This document shows, one piece after another, positions 54,728-63,102 of a stretch of DNA of 64,000 nt (position 1 is the stretch's first letter; every line of letters begins with the position of its first letter). The notes beneath the pieces are model-generated. The model had not been told where the DNA came from. It searched no databases and worked only from the letters and a program-made list of their open reading frames with translations. Source of the stretch: Alishewanella metallidurans (GTDB lineage: Bacteria > Pseudomonadota > Gammaproteobacteria > Enterobacterales > Alteromonadaceae); the NCBI RefSeq assembly GCF_036983985.1, contig NZ_JALAHQ010000002.1, positions 620,001 through 684,000 on the forward strand, read 5' to 3'. Position numbers and translations under genes: made by a program.

Positions 54728-55762
54728 TTACACGAAGTCATCGCCGCCGCCGCTGCCTAGCATAATTTCGCCAGCATCAGACAAACGGCGTGCCGTAGAT
54801 AATATTTCTTTTTGTGCGGCTTCCACATCGCTTACCCGCACTGGGCCCATAGCTTCTAAATCGTCCTGCAGCAGTTCGGCTGCGCGTTTGGACATATTTT
54901 TGAAAATTTTCTCTTTTAAGTTTTCATCTGTGCCTTTTAAGGCTTTCATTAGTACATCTTGCTGAATTTCACGCAGTAATACCTGAATGCCTCGGTCGTC
55001 TACATCTATTAGGTTTTCAAATACAAACATTAGATCTTGAATTTGCTGCGCCATCTCTTCGTCATGTTCGCGAATAGAGTCCATCAGCTGGCCTTCAAGA
55101 TTGGTATCCATATAGTTAAGAATATCGGCCGCGGCTTTTAAGCCACCCATCTTCGCAGTTTGCGTGCCTGCTTGACCGGCAAATTGTTTTTCCATAATTT
55201 CGTTTAACTCTTGCAGCGCAGCCGGTTGAACTTCTTCTAAGTTGGCAATACGCATGGTTAAATCTAACCGCACTTTTTCTGGGAACTGCGACAAAATCTC
55301 TGCCGACTGCTCAGGCTCTAAATACGACAAAACAATAGTTTGAATTTGCGGGTGTTCGTTGCGGATGATGTTGGCTACCTGCTTAGAGTCCATCCACTTC
55401 AATGAATCTAAACCTTTAGCGCCGCCACCCATTACAATTTGGTCAATTAGGTTGGCGGCTTTTTCTTCACCCAGTGCAGCAGTTAATGCGCGCTTGATAA
55501 ATTCTTCACTTTGGAAACCAATGGTACTAAAGTTTTGAATTTGTTCGATAAACAAACGGTGCACGGCGCTGATTTTGGCTTGGTTCAGATCGGTCATCTG
55601 CGCCATGGCCAAACCCACTTTTTGTACCTGTTTGGGTTCTAAGTGTTTTAAAATTTGCGCGGCATCTTCTTCTGACAGACTCAGCAGTAAGATAGCGGCT
55701 TTTTCAACACCGTCCAGTTTGCCTACATCAAAACTAGGCTTTATCGCTTCTATGCTACTCAT
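54728..55762 (-). CDS. fliG: Flagellar motor switch protein FliG
   Basis: A 344-residue protein with ARM-like domains. It begins near KLDGVEKAAILLLSLSEEDA; the EHPQ motif (NEHPQIQT) and the C-terminal charged torque helix with LLREIQQDVLMKALKG are present. It overlaps fliF by 8 bases. Confidence 0.96.
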   Translation of the reverse strand: MSSIEAIKPSFDVGKLDGVEKAAILLLSLSEEDAAQILKHLEPKQVQKVGLAMAQMTDLNQAKISAVHRLFIEQIQNFSTIGFQSEEFIKRALTAALGEEKAANLIDQIVMGGGAKGLDSLKWMDSKQVANIIRNEHPQIQTIVLSYLEPEQSAEILSQFPEKVRLDLTMRIANLEEVQPAALQELNEIMEKQFAGQAGTQTAKMGGLKAAADILNYMDTNLEGQLMDSIREHDEEMAQQIQDLMFVFENLIDVDDRGIQVLLREIQQDVLMKALKGTDENLKEKIFKNMSKRAAELLQDDLEAMGPVRVSDVEAAQKEILSTARRLSDAGEIMLGSGGGDDFV

Positions 55763-57443
55763 CTTCAGCCAACCAGTTCTTAACTACCAGAGAGGATAAT
55801 TCAGGCTCATTTGCAACCAGTGCCCGAACCGCGCGTAATAAATCTTCATCACCGTGTAAATCTGGCAGCATTAAGGTGCCATCTGGTGCAAAGCCTACTG
55901 AACTCTCATCAAAACTAGAGTTTAGCATGTCAATAGTGTCATCCCCTAAGTCTAGACCGCTACTAAGTGCGTTGTCGTCATAGGCTTCTTTAGTATCTTC
56001 AGGGTAAATTAGTTTTCTTAGCATTGGCCGAACTATCGCTAAAATAAGTACGATAATAATCAGCCCACCAATGGCTAGGCGCATAACTCGCACAAACCAC
56101 TCTTCTTCATAAAAGGCTGGCGCGACTACCGGTACCACTTCATCTTTCATAAAGGGTACGGAAATAACTTCAATCATATCGCCACGCTGCACATCAAAGC
56201 CGATACCACCTTGTAATAAACGGCGAATATTATTTAGCTCGGCTTGTGCTCTTGGTTGTGGCGCACCGTTCTCACCGGCGACATAATCAATGGCCACTGA
56301 CACACTTAAACGGCGGATCACGCCACTTTGCTGCGAAATATGGCTGATAGTCGTGTCCAGTTCGTAATTGCGCGTCGCTTCTTTATGGTTGCGACCGGGC
56401 ACTACCGGTTTAGCCGTGCCTCCTGCAGCTTGTTCCGGTATATTGGAGTTTAAAGGCGGCTGATTAGACAACGCACCAGGAATGCCAGAACTTAAACCGC
56501 CGACGCTGTTTTCTTCTATTGTCATCTCACTGCGAACTGCAGGTAAATCTGGGTTAAAGCGTTTTTGCGTTTGCTCAGTCGCAGTAAAGTCCATATGCAA
56601 ATCTACTTGAGCGGTGTAATTACCATAGCCCAGTACTGGCATTAAAATAGAATCAACTTTCTGCCGATATTCTTCTTCTCGGGTACGTTGTAGCTCGTAT
56701 TCTTTACGGGTACGTGCCGAGCTGGCATCTTGTGAGCCACTATTTAGTAAGCGGCCGTTTTGATCGGTTACCGTAACCCGTGATGGTGATAAACCTTGTA
56801 CTGCAGAAGCGACAATATCCACGATAGCGTCAACTTCGCTATCGCGTATTACCGTACCGCCACGCGCGGTTACTAATACCGTAGCCGAAGGCAGTTTTTC
56901 TACCCGCGCAAACACGTTTTCCTTAGGAATAGCTAATAGCACCCGCGCACGAGCAACACTTTGTAATTCTTCAATAGTACGAGATAACTGCTGTTCGCGG
57001 CTATGCTTTAAACGTTCCATTTCTAAACGCTGGCTCACACCAAAGCCGCTGTCTTGTAATAAAAACTCGGTACCATCCGAAGGTGATTTGGTTAAACCAG
57101 CACGTGATAAAGATAATTTGATTGCCTGAAATTTATCTTCAGGCACATAAATGGTGTTGCCTTCTAAAGAGTAGCCAATTTTCTGGCTATCTAGATGATC
57201 GAGGGTTTGAATTAATTCTGCAGTTTGGAACGCACCTAATGGTCGCATTTCTGGCTGCCGCGCCCAAAGAATAATTAAAATAGCGATGGCTAAACAAATA
57301 GTTAATGCCACAATCATGGTGATCTGGCGCACCAAATCGGTACCGCCTAACGAGCCCATAAAACCGGGTTTTTGTTCCTGCTGTTCACCACTGCTGTAAT
57401 CATTATCAGTTAGTGTCAGCTCGGTGGATTGATTTTCAGCCAC
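55755..57443 (-). CDS. fliF: Flagellar MS-ring protein FliF
   Basis: A 562-residue protein with two membrane helices (about 38-58 and 452-472), the YscJ-like ring-building region (about 80-250), a Pro/Gly-rich periplasmic loop and a C-terminal FliG-binding tail. It forms the base ring. It lies 14 bases after fliE. Confidence 0.95.
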   Translation of the reverse strand: MAENQSTELTLTDNDYSSGEQQEQKPGFMGSLGGTDLVRQITMIVALTICLAIAILIILWARQPEMRPLGAFQTAELIQTLDHLDSQKIGYSLEGNTIYVPEDKFQAIKLSLSRAGLTKSPSDGTEFLLQDSGFGVSQRLEMERLKHSREQQLSRTIEELQSVARARVLLAIPKENVFARVEKLPSATVLVTARGGTVIRDSEVDAIVDIVASAVQGLSPSRVTVTDQNGRLLNSGSQDASSARTRKEYELQRTREEEYRQKVDSILMPVLGYGNYTAQVDLHMDFTATEQTQKRFNPDLPAVRSEMTIEENSVGGLSSGIPGALSNQPPLNSNIPEQAAGGTAKPVVPGRNHKEATRNYELDTTISHISQQSGVIRRLSVSVAIDYVAGENGAPQPRAQAELNNIRRLLQGGIGFDVQRGDMIEVISVPFMKDEVVPVVAPAFYEEEWFVRVMRLAIGGLIIIVLILAIVRPMLRKLIYPEDTKEAYDDNALSSGLDLGDDTIDMLNSSFDESSVGFAPDGTLMLPDLHGDEDLLRAVRALVANEPELSSLVVKNWLAEDE

Positions 57444-57457
57444 AACTTACTCCTTCA

Positions 57458-57793
57458 TTACACCGGCATTGACATGATTTCTTTATAAGCTTCAACCAGC
57501 TTATTACGTACTTGCACTGTTGCTTCAAAGGCCAGTGACGATTTCTGGCTAGCAATCATTACCTGCGCTAAAGACACATTAGGATCGCCCATTTCAACGG
57601 CAGTGCGCATAGTGCTTGTTTCCTGCGCTAAGTTATTTACTTGGCTTAGAGCATTAGTCAGCATTGAGCTAAAATCACTTTGACTTGGGTTTACCTGCTC
57701 AATATTTCTTAATTTAAGCTCAGTACCTACCGCTCTAGCTTGACCGGCCATGGTCTGCATTTCTGCATAAAGAGCCTGACCTTTAATATTCAT
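57458..57793 (-). CDS. fliE: Flagellar hook-basal body protein FliE
   Basis: A 111-residue protein with the C-terminal FliE domain ALSQVNNLAQETSTMRTAVE and SLAFEATVQVRNKLVEAYKEIM. It joins the MS-ring to the rod. The ATG at 57793 is preferred over one at 57808; AGGT lies about 7 bases upstream. A sigma-54 promoter begins about 48 bases further up. Confidence 0.93.
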   Translation of the reverse strand: MNIKGQALYAEMQTMAGQARAVGTELKLRNIEQVNPSQSDFSSMLTNALSQVNNLAQETSTMRTAVEMGDPNVSLAQVMIASQKSSLAFEATVQVRNKLVEAYKEIMSMPV

Positions 57794-57840
57794 AGCGTTA
57801 CCTGTCAAAAAAATGCTGCGATCTATATTACCTTTAATAA

Positions 57841-57857
57841 AGCAGGAGTCGTGCCAA
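57841..57857 (-). promoter_or_regulatory. Sigma-54 promoter of fliE operon
   Basis: Minus-strand TTGGCACGACTCCTGCT matches the -24/-12 consensus with one mismatch in the -12 element and exact GG-N10-GC spacing. The predicted transcript start is about 37 bases before the fliE ATG. Confidence 0.88.
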
Positions 57858-57881
57858 GTATTAAGCTTTTAATTTATATAG

Positions 57882-57905
57882 AAAAAAGCCCTCATCAAGA
57901 GGGCT
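57882..57905 (-). terminator. Intrinsic terminator after flrC
   Basis: On the minus strand AGCCCTC, loop TTGAT, GAGGGCT form a 7-bp stem followed by a T-run (six T residues including the stem end), 10 bases after the flrC stop. It separates flrBC from the fliE promoter. Confidence 0.88.
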
Positions 57906-57915
57906 GTAAAATACT

Positions 57916-59325
57916 TTATGCCGGTAGTTCTATACCTGAATCTCGCATTCGAGCTAGCTTGTAACGCAAGGTGCGATCACTGATCCCGAGCTTTTGGGCA
58001 ACATCTTTGCGGCGGTTATTATAGGCTTTCATGGTAGCTAAAATAATGCGGTGCTCCTGCTCGTACACGCTGTGCTTAAAGCTGCCCTGCTCGTCATTTG
58101 CCGTATCATTTAATTCAGGCTGCGATGCGGATATTTCAGCTGGCAATAATGGTTCAGAATACGAGGCTTCATGGTTGGTAACCCTATTCGGTTCATTTAT
58201 ATCCATTTGCTCTAACATAATGTCATCAGCGGTAATACTATCGCCATGAGCAATGATTAAAGCACGCTGGATAACATTATCTAATTCGCGCACGTTGCCG
58301 GGCCAATTGTATTGCACCAAGCGCTGACGAGCTTCTTTACTTAAGCTCATTTGACTGCGCCCGCTTATCTGGCAATGCCGCTGTAATAAGTGTTCAGCCA
58401 GCGGGATAACGTCTTCAATGCGTTCGCTCAATGCAGGCCACGCTAGCGGAAACACGTTTAGCCGATAAAACAAGTCTTCACGAAACTCGCCCTGCGCTAC
58501 TGCCTGTTTTAAATTACGGTTACTGGTGGCTAGCACACGCACGTCTAACTTGATCGTTTTTCGCCCACCTAAGCGCTCTACTTCACGCTCTTGCAATACC
58601 CGCAGTAACTTTACCTGCAGGTTCAAATCCATTTCGGTAATTTCATCAAGTAAAATAGTGCCTTGCTGCGCTTGCTCAAATTTACCAGGGCAGGCATTAA
58701 TGGCGCCGGTAAAAGCGCCTTTTTCATAACCAAATAAGGTAGACTCCAGCATGTTTTCTGGAATAGCGGCACAATTAATGGCGATAAAGGGGCCATTACT
58801 GCGCTCTGATAACTGATGAATATAACGCGCTAATACCTCTTTACCCGAGCCACTTGGCCCGCTGATCATCACGCTGGCATCAGTACGTGCTACCTTGGCA
58901 CACAACGCCAATAACTGTTTACTGCTAGCTGCAGCGACAATGGGCTCAATACTATTTTGCGGCTCAGTGCTCACATAGCGGCTTACCGTATTAAGTAGCA
59001 CTTCGGGTGAAAAAGGCTTAGATAAATAATCAATAGCGCCAAGCTGTATGGCTTCTACCGCGGCTTGTACCGTGGCATAAGCCGTCATCATTAATACCGG
59101 CAACTGTGGGTAATGTTCACGTAAGGTTTTCAATAAAACCAGCCCAGATACGCCTTGCATTTGCACGTCGCTAATAACTAATTGCACTTTATGTTGTTTT
59201 AATAGCAATAGCGCCTGCTCTGCGCTATCAGCAGCAAGCACCTGATACTGCGCCAGCATTAAGGTATCCTGCAAGGCTTCGCGCAAACCTGCATCATCTT
59301 CTACCAGCAATATACGTTGGCTCAT
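57916..59325 (-). CDS. flrC: Flagellar two-component response regulator FlrC (FleR)
   Basis: A 469-residue sigma-54 activator: receiver domain (Asp53 in ISDVQMQG), AAA+ domain with GPSGSGKEVLAR and the sigma-54 contact loop EKGAFTGA, and a C-terminal Fis-type HTH (KDVAQKLGISDRTLRYKLARM). It activates class III flagellar genes after phosphorylation by FlrB. Its start overlaps the flrB stop by 4 bases. A terminator follows. Confidence 0.95.
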   Translation of the reverse strand: MSQRILLVEDDAGLREALQDTLMLAQYQVLAADSAEQALLLLKQHKVQLVISDVQMQGVSGLVLLKTLREHYPQLPVLMMTAYATVQAAVEAIQLGAIDYLSKPFSPEVLLNTVSRYVSTEPQNSIEPIVAAASSKQLLALCAKVARTDASVMISGPSGSGKEVLARYIHQLSERSNGPFIAINCAAIPENMLESTLFGYEKGAFTGAINACPGKFEQAQQGTILLDEITEMDLNLQVKLLRVLQEREVERLGGRKTIKLDVRVLATSNRNLKQAVAQGEFREDLFYRLNVFPLAWPALSERIEDVIPLAEHLLQRHCQISGRSQMSLSKEARQRLVQYNWPGNVRELDNVIQRALIIAHGDSITADDIMLEQMDINEPNRVTNHEASYSEPLLPAEISASQPELNDTANDEQGSFKHSVYEQEHRIILATMKAYNNRRKDVAQKLGISDRTLRYKLARMRDSGIELPA

Positions 59326-60440
59326 TGGCTGTACTCCTTTGTGCTCAATTGCTGTAACGGCAACAACATTTCAAAACATGCGCCCTGCGCAGTTGGCAAA
59401 TAATGCACACTACCATGATGCGAATGCGCCACTGCCTGAACTACGGCTAAGCCAAGGCCGGTGCCCTGTGCACGCGAAGTAACAAAGGGTTCAAATAAGC
59501 TATCGCGCAGCTCTTGGCTAATGCCGGGGCCGTTATCGGTAAGTTTAATTGATAACATCGCACTATCTGTTTGGCTCACGGCAAATTGCAGTGTAATGCT
59601 TGCATCAGCTGCAGTGGCTTGAATACTATTTTGTATCAGATTTTGTATTGCACCGGACAACGCATTTTTATTTCCAAGCAAACGTAGTGAATCATCCGGG
59701 CATTGCAAAGTTAAACTGGCGTTATGTTGCTGCAATAATGCCTCAGTACCGGCATTTAACTGTTCAGTTAGCTCAGCTAACGTAAACACGGTAACTTGCT
59801 GCGCACTGCCGCTACGCGCAAACAGCAGCATGTCATTAACTTGCTGCTCTAAATCCTGCAGGCGAGAGAATAATTTTTGTTGAAATTGCTGCTGCACCTG
59901 TAACGTTGTTCGAGGGTTGGCTAAATTTTGTGTATATAACAACGCAGCTGACAACGGTGTGCGAATTTGATGTGCTAAGGTTGCCATCATTTTGCCTAGC
60001 GTAGACAAGCGCTGTAGATGACTTAAGCGGCTTTGCAACTGTCGCGTTTCGGTTAAATCCGTCAGCATAATAAGTTGGCCTGACTGGGTATATTCCGAAT
60101 GCGTAAGTAAGGCACTAATTTGTAATTTAACTCGGCGTCCATCTTTTAACGACACCTCTAAACCGTCGTCATTTCGGGGGCTAAAGCAGCGATTAATAAC
60201 GGTAAACCAAGCTTGGTCAATAAGCGGTTCGCCCAACATGGCAATTGCCGCCGGGTTAGCTTGATAAACCACACCACGTTGGTCTAGTAAAATAACTGCA
60301 GCGGGTAAGGCTTGTAATACCGGATCCAGTGGCGGGGCTGAAAACAATGCCAATGGCTGACGCGCATCGCTAATAGCATCCGGTACATTGTGATGTTTAC
60401 GGTTAAGCGGCGAAAAATGCAATGCAGCTGCTAAAGTCAT
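59322..60440 (-). CDS. flrB: Flagellar sensor histidine kinase FlrB (FleS)
   Basis: A 372-residue cytoplasmic kinase: a PAS domain (about 40-130), the HisKA helix with His157 in LAHQIRTPLS, and a HATPase domain with NLIQNSIQA, DNGPGIS and GTGLGLAVVQ. It lacks membrane helices and phosphorylates FlrC. A sigma-54 promoter stands about 25 bases upstream of its start. Confidence 0.94.
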   Translation of the reverse strand: MTLAAALHFSPLNRKHHNVPDAISDARQPLALFSAPPLDPVLQALPAAVILLDQRGVVYQANPAAIAMLGEPLIDQAWFTVINRCFSPRNDDGLEVSLKDGRRVKLQISALLTHSEYTQSGQLIMLTDLTETRQLQSRLSHLQRLSTLGKMMATLAHQIRTPLSAALLYTQNLANPRTTLQVQQQFQQKLFSRLQDLEQQVNDMLLFARSGSAQQVTVFTLAELTEQLNAGTEALLQQHNASLTLQCPDDSLRLLGNKNALSGAIQNLIQNSIQATAADASITLQFAVSQTDSAMLSIKLTDNGPGISQELRDSLFEPFVTSRAQGTGLGLAVVQAVAHSHHGSVHYLPTAQGACFEMLLPLQQLSTKEYSQ

Positions 60441-60475
60441 ACGTCCCCCTGAAACACTAATCTCAGAGGGTATGA

Positions 60476-60492
60476 TGCAGGCTCTGTGCCAT
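60476..60492 (-). promoter_or_regulatory. Sigma-54 promoter of flrBC
   Basis: Minus-strand ATGGCACAGAGCCTGCA has GG-N10-GC spacing, and differs from the consensus in a few flanking positions only. The predicted start is about 25 bases before flrB. FlrA-dependent sigma-54 control of flrBC is known in Vibrio. Confidence 0.8.
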
Positions 60493-60547
60493 AAATTTTT
60501 AGTTACATCTTATGGGCTTAGCTGTGTCAACTTCCTGACAGCGCTAT

Positions 60548-61993
60548 TTACTCGTCTTTACCAAGATTATATTTTCGCATCTTTTCTACTAAGGTAGTGC
60601 GACGTAAACCTAATACTTCAGCTGCACGCGCCACGACAAACTCATGTCGTTCTAGTGCCTGTGATATAAAACGAATTTCTAATTCGGCTAAGTATTCTTT
60701 TAAATCTATGCCCTGCTCCGGTAATGTTTCAAAACCATCTAATTCAAAATCAGTAACCGTTGTTTCACTATCGTCGTCATTATCCGATTGAAACAGCTCG
60801 TTAATTAAATCTCGCTCTTGTAAGCTTTCTGGATATTGCGGTACATAACTTTCAACGTCTAAGTGTCGATATTTATGAGGTAACTCAGCAACATCAACTA
60901 CTTGATCTGGATACATTATTACCATGCGTTCCAGCAGATTAGCCAGCTCTCGTACGTTGCCTGGCCAGCTGTGCAGCTGTAAACTTTGCATCGCATATTC
61001 GGTAAATTTAACTCGAGTTTGGCTGTACTTTTCTTGGCGTTTTAGTAGCTCACTAATTAATAACGGTATGTCGTCAACCCGTTCACTTAACGCTGGCGTA
61101 TCAATAGGAAATACGTTTAATCGATAGTATAAATCTTCACGAAAACTAGCCTCAGCAATCATCTGCTCTAAATCACGATGCGTAGCTGCTACTATTCGCA
61201 CATCGGCCTTAATCGCCTGAGTCCCGCCCACTCGCTCGTAAGTACGTTCCTGTAACACGCGCAGTAATTTAACTTGCATCGGTAAGGGCATATCACCAAT
61301 TTCATCTAAAAACAGCGTGCCGCCCTGAGCTAATTCAAAACGGCCTTTTCGGGTAGATATTGCGCCGGTAAAAGCGCCTTTTTCATGGCCAAACAACTCA
61401 CTCTCTAGTAACTCAGCAGGAATAGCACCACAGTTAATAGGTACAAAAGGCCCATCTGAGCGATGCGATAACAGATGAATATTACGTGCTACAACCTCTT
61501 TACCCGTGCCTGAGGGGCCAAGTATCAGAACGTTAGCATCCGTTTTAGCAACTTGTTGAATAAGAAAGCGAACTTGCTGCATGCTGTTTGATGTGCCCAC
61601 CATGCCGTCAAACTTAACTGAACTGTCATGCTGACGTTGCAGAGGCAACAACCGATGATACTGCTGACTGTCTCTTAACAGCTGAGTTAAAGTAGCGTAA
61701 GAAAATGGCTCACTTAGCAGCCCCACCGCATTAGCATTGCAAAGCAAAGGCTGTAGTGTTTCACCAAGTAATAAAAATGCTGTGGCTGGAAAACGTTGTA
61801 ATAACTCTGCATGCTGCTGGCTTTCCAGTGCACCCAGCAATACTACCGCCGGCGTATTAGTTGCTAGCCGCTGCTGTAAATTGGCTAATGTCAGTAGCTG
61901 ATGCGATTCATGAATAAAGCTCAGCACAGTACTTAGCCTGCTGCTACGGGGGCTTTGCTCATCAACAATATACAGTAAAGGTGTGTTTGACAT
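60548..61993 (-). CDS. flrA: Flagellar master regulator FlrA (FleQ)
   Basis: A 481-residue sigma-54 activator: an N-terminal receiver-like domain (1-115) that lacks the phospho-acceptor Asp, as in FleQ; AAA+ domain with Walker A GPSGTGKE (159-166) and GAFTGA (206-211); and a C-terminal Fis-type HTH (ARAAEVLGLRRTTLVEKM). It is at the top of the flagellar hierarchy and is restrained by FlhG and, in relatives, cyclic di-GMP. A sigma-70 promoter candidate lies upstream. Confidence 0.95.
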   Translation of the reverse strand: MSNTPLLYIVDEQSPRSSRLSTVLSFIHESHQLLTLANLQQRLATNTPAVVLLGALESQQHAELLQRFPATAFLLLGETLQPLLCNANAVGLLSEPFSYATLTQLLRDSQQYHRLLPLQRQHDSSVKFDGMVGTSNSMQQVRFLIQQVAKTDANVLILGPSGTGKEVVARNIHLLSHRSDGPFVPINCGAIPAELLESELFGHEKGAFTGAISTRKGRFELAQGGTLFLDEIGDMPLPMQVKLLRVLQERTYERVGGTQAIKADVRIVAATHRDLEQMIAEASFREDLYYRLNVFPIDTPALSERVDDIPLLISELLKRQEKYSQTRVKFTEYAMQSLQLHSWPGNVRELANLLERMVIMYPDQVVDVAELPHKYRHLDVESYVPQYPESLQERDLINELFQSDNDDDSETTVTDFELDGFETLPEQGIDLKEYLAELEIRFISQALERHEFVVARAAEVLGLRRTTLVEKMRKYNLGKDE

Positions 61994-62022
61994 GCGACTG
62001 CTTTTATTATGCTTTTAATTTC

Positions 62023-62050
62023 ATTGTACTTCGCATAATACAGCTTGCAA
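62023..62050 (-). promoter_or_regulatory. Candidate sigma-70 promoter of flrA
   Basis: Minus-strand TTGCAA (62045-62050) and TACAAT (62023-62028) with a 16-base spacer lie about 30 bases ahead of the flrA ATG. Sigma-70 control suits a class I gene. Confidence 0.55.
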
Positions 62051-62056
62051 GATAAT

Positions 62057-62093
62057 ACGCTATTTTTTTGACGCGGTGTCAAAAAAATAGCGT
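62057..62093. repeat. Long perfect AT-rich palindrome between the flagellin and flrA genes
   Basis: ACGCTATTTTTTTGAC (62057-62072) and GTCAAAAAAATAGCGT (62078-62093) form a perfect 16-bp stem around a 5-base loop. It lies 13 bases after the flagellin stop and just ahead of the flrA -35 box. It could end flagellin transcription, although the T-run is inside the stem rather than after it, so an operator role is also possible. Confidence 0.65.
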
Positions 62094-62105
62094 TAGATAA
62101 TAGTT

Positions 62106-62900
62106 TTAGCTTAACAAGTCCAAGGCTTGTTGATGTTGTACTCTAGCTTGTAACGCCACACTAATTGATGTTTTGCCTAATATATCAGCGGCTACTTTAT
62201 CGCTAGTAGCTCGGGCAAAATCTAAATCTTCAATTAGGCTGCGTGCTGCTGACGTAGCTATTTGCTGGCCATTTAAACTACTAGCGGCAGAACTAAAGCT
62301 ATTAATGGATGCGCCAGCTTCGGCTTGTAAGCCCGAAACGTAATCTAAAGAGGCTTTAATATTCTCAAGCGACAAGGCAGCAGCACTTGCCGAGCTTAAA
62401 TTAATACTAAACGCATTTTGTGCAGTTAAGCCCGCTTCTACATCGGCGGTATTAAAGCTCATATTGCCTGAGCCAGTACCAAAATTTAACGAGCCGTCTT
62501 GACCAAACAGTTTTTTGCCGCCAAATTCAGTGGTATCAATAGTCTGTTTAATATTAGCGGTGTATTGATCAGCCTCTGCTTGCAAAGCTGCTCGCTCTTG
62601 TGCGCCATAAATACCATTACCCGCGGCAACGGCTAAGCGGTTAAGTTCGCCTAAATTATCATTAATACCTTGCAAGCCTTGTTCATACACCCTAGCTAAC
62701 GACATGCCGTCGTATAAATTACGCTCTCCCTGCGCACTAGCATTAATACTGCTGCTTAGCTGATTGGCAATCTGCAAGCCTGCCGCATCATCAGCTGCGC
62801 TATTAATACGTTTTGCCGTCGCCAATTTTTTTAGCAAGTTTTCTTGCTGTAACTGTGCCTGATTTAAGGTACTTAAACTACCGGGAGTATTCAGTTTCAT
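62106..62900 (-). CDS. Short divergent flagellin
   Basis: A 264-residue flagellin-family protein. The N-terminal D0/D1 helices carry the conserved INSAADDAAGLQIANQL and the ETTEFGGKKLF-like turn (here IDTTEFGGKKLFGQ). The C-terminal D1/D0 helices end in ARVQHQQALDLLS. The variable middle is very short, so the surface domain is almost missing. Its first residues depart from the MAxxVNTN start of usual flagellins. No sigma-28 or sigma-54 promoter is clear upstream. It may be a minor filament protein or a specialised flagellin; pseB is divergent beside it. Confidence 0.85.
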   Translation of the reverse strand: MKLNTPGSLSTLNQAQLQQENLLKKLATAKRINSAADDAAGLQIANQLSSSINASAQGERNLYDGMSLARVYEQGLQGINDNLGELNRLAVAAGNGIYGAQERAALQAEADQYTANIKQTIDTTEFGGKKLFGQDGSLNFGTGSGNMSFNTADVEAGLTAQNAFSINLSSASAAALSLENIKASLDYVSGLQAEAGASINSFSSAASSLNGQQIATSAARSLIEDLDFARATSDKVAADILGKTSISVALQARVQHQQALDLLS

Positions 62901-63102
62901 TATGGCACCACGCTATGGTTAAACTGGTTATAGTTTAGCCAACATGGCTTCTAACCGCCAGAAAATAATATTTTCCTAAATAATACGTCATATACTACTA
63001 TTAAAGCGTTTAAACTGAATACGTTAGCTGTTTAGGCATCATTTATGCTAGTGTTGAGTTACAACGGTATTGCACAGATTCAGTGCTTTGCGAGGACAAG
63101 TT

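Noticed and set aside
62901..63102. Sigma-28 promoter for the flagellin, and a promoter for pseB
   Set aside because: No TAAA-N15-GCCGATAA match on the minus strand, and TTGCA near 63070-63074 on the plus strand lacks a GG at the right distance; only the GTTTAAAC palindrome at 63008-63015 stands out.
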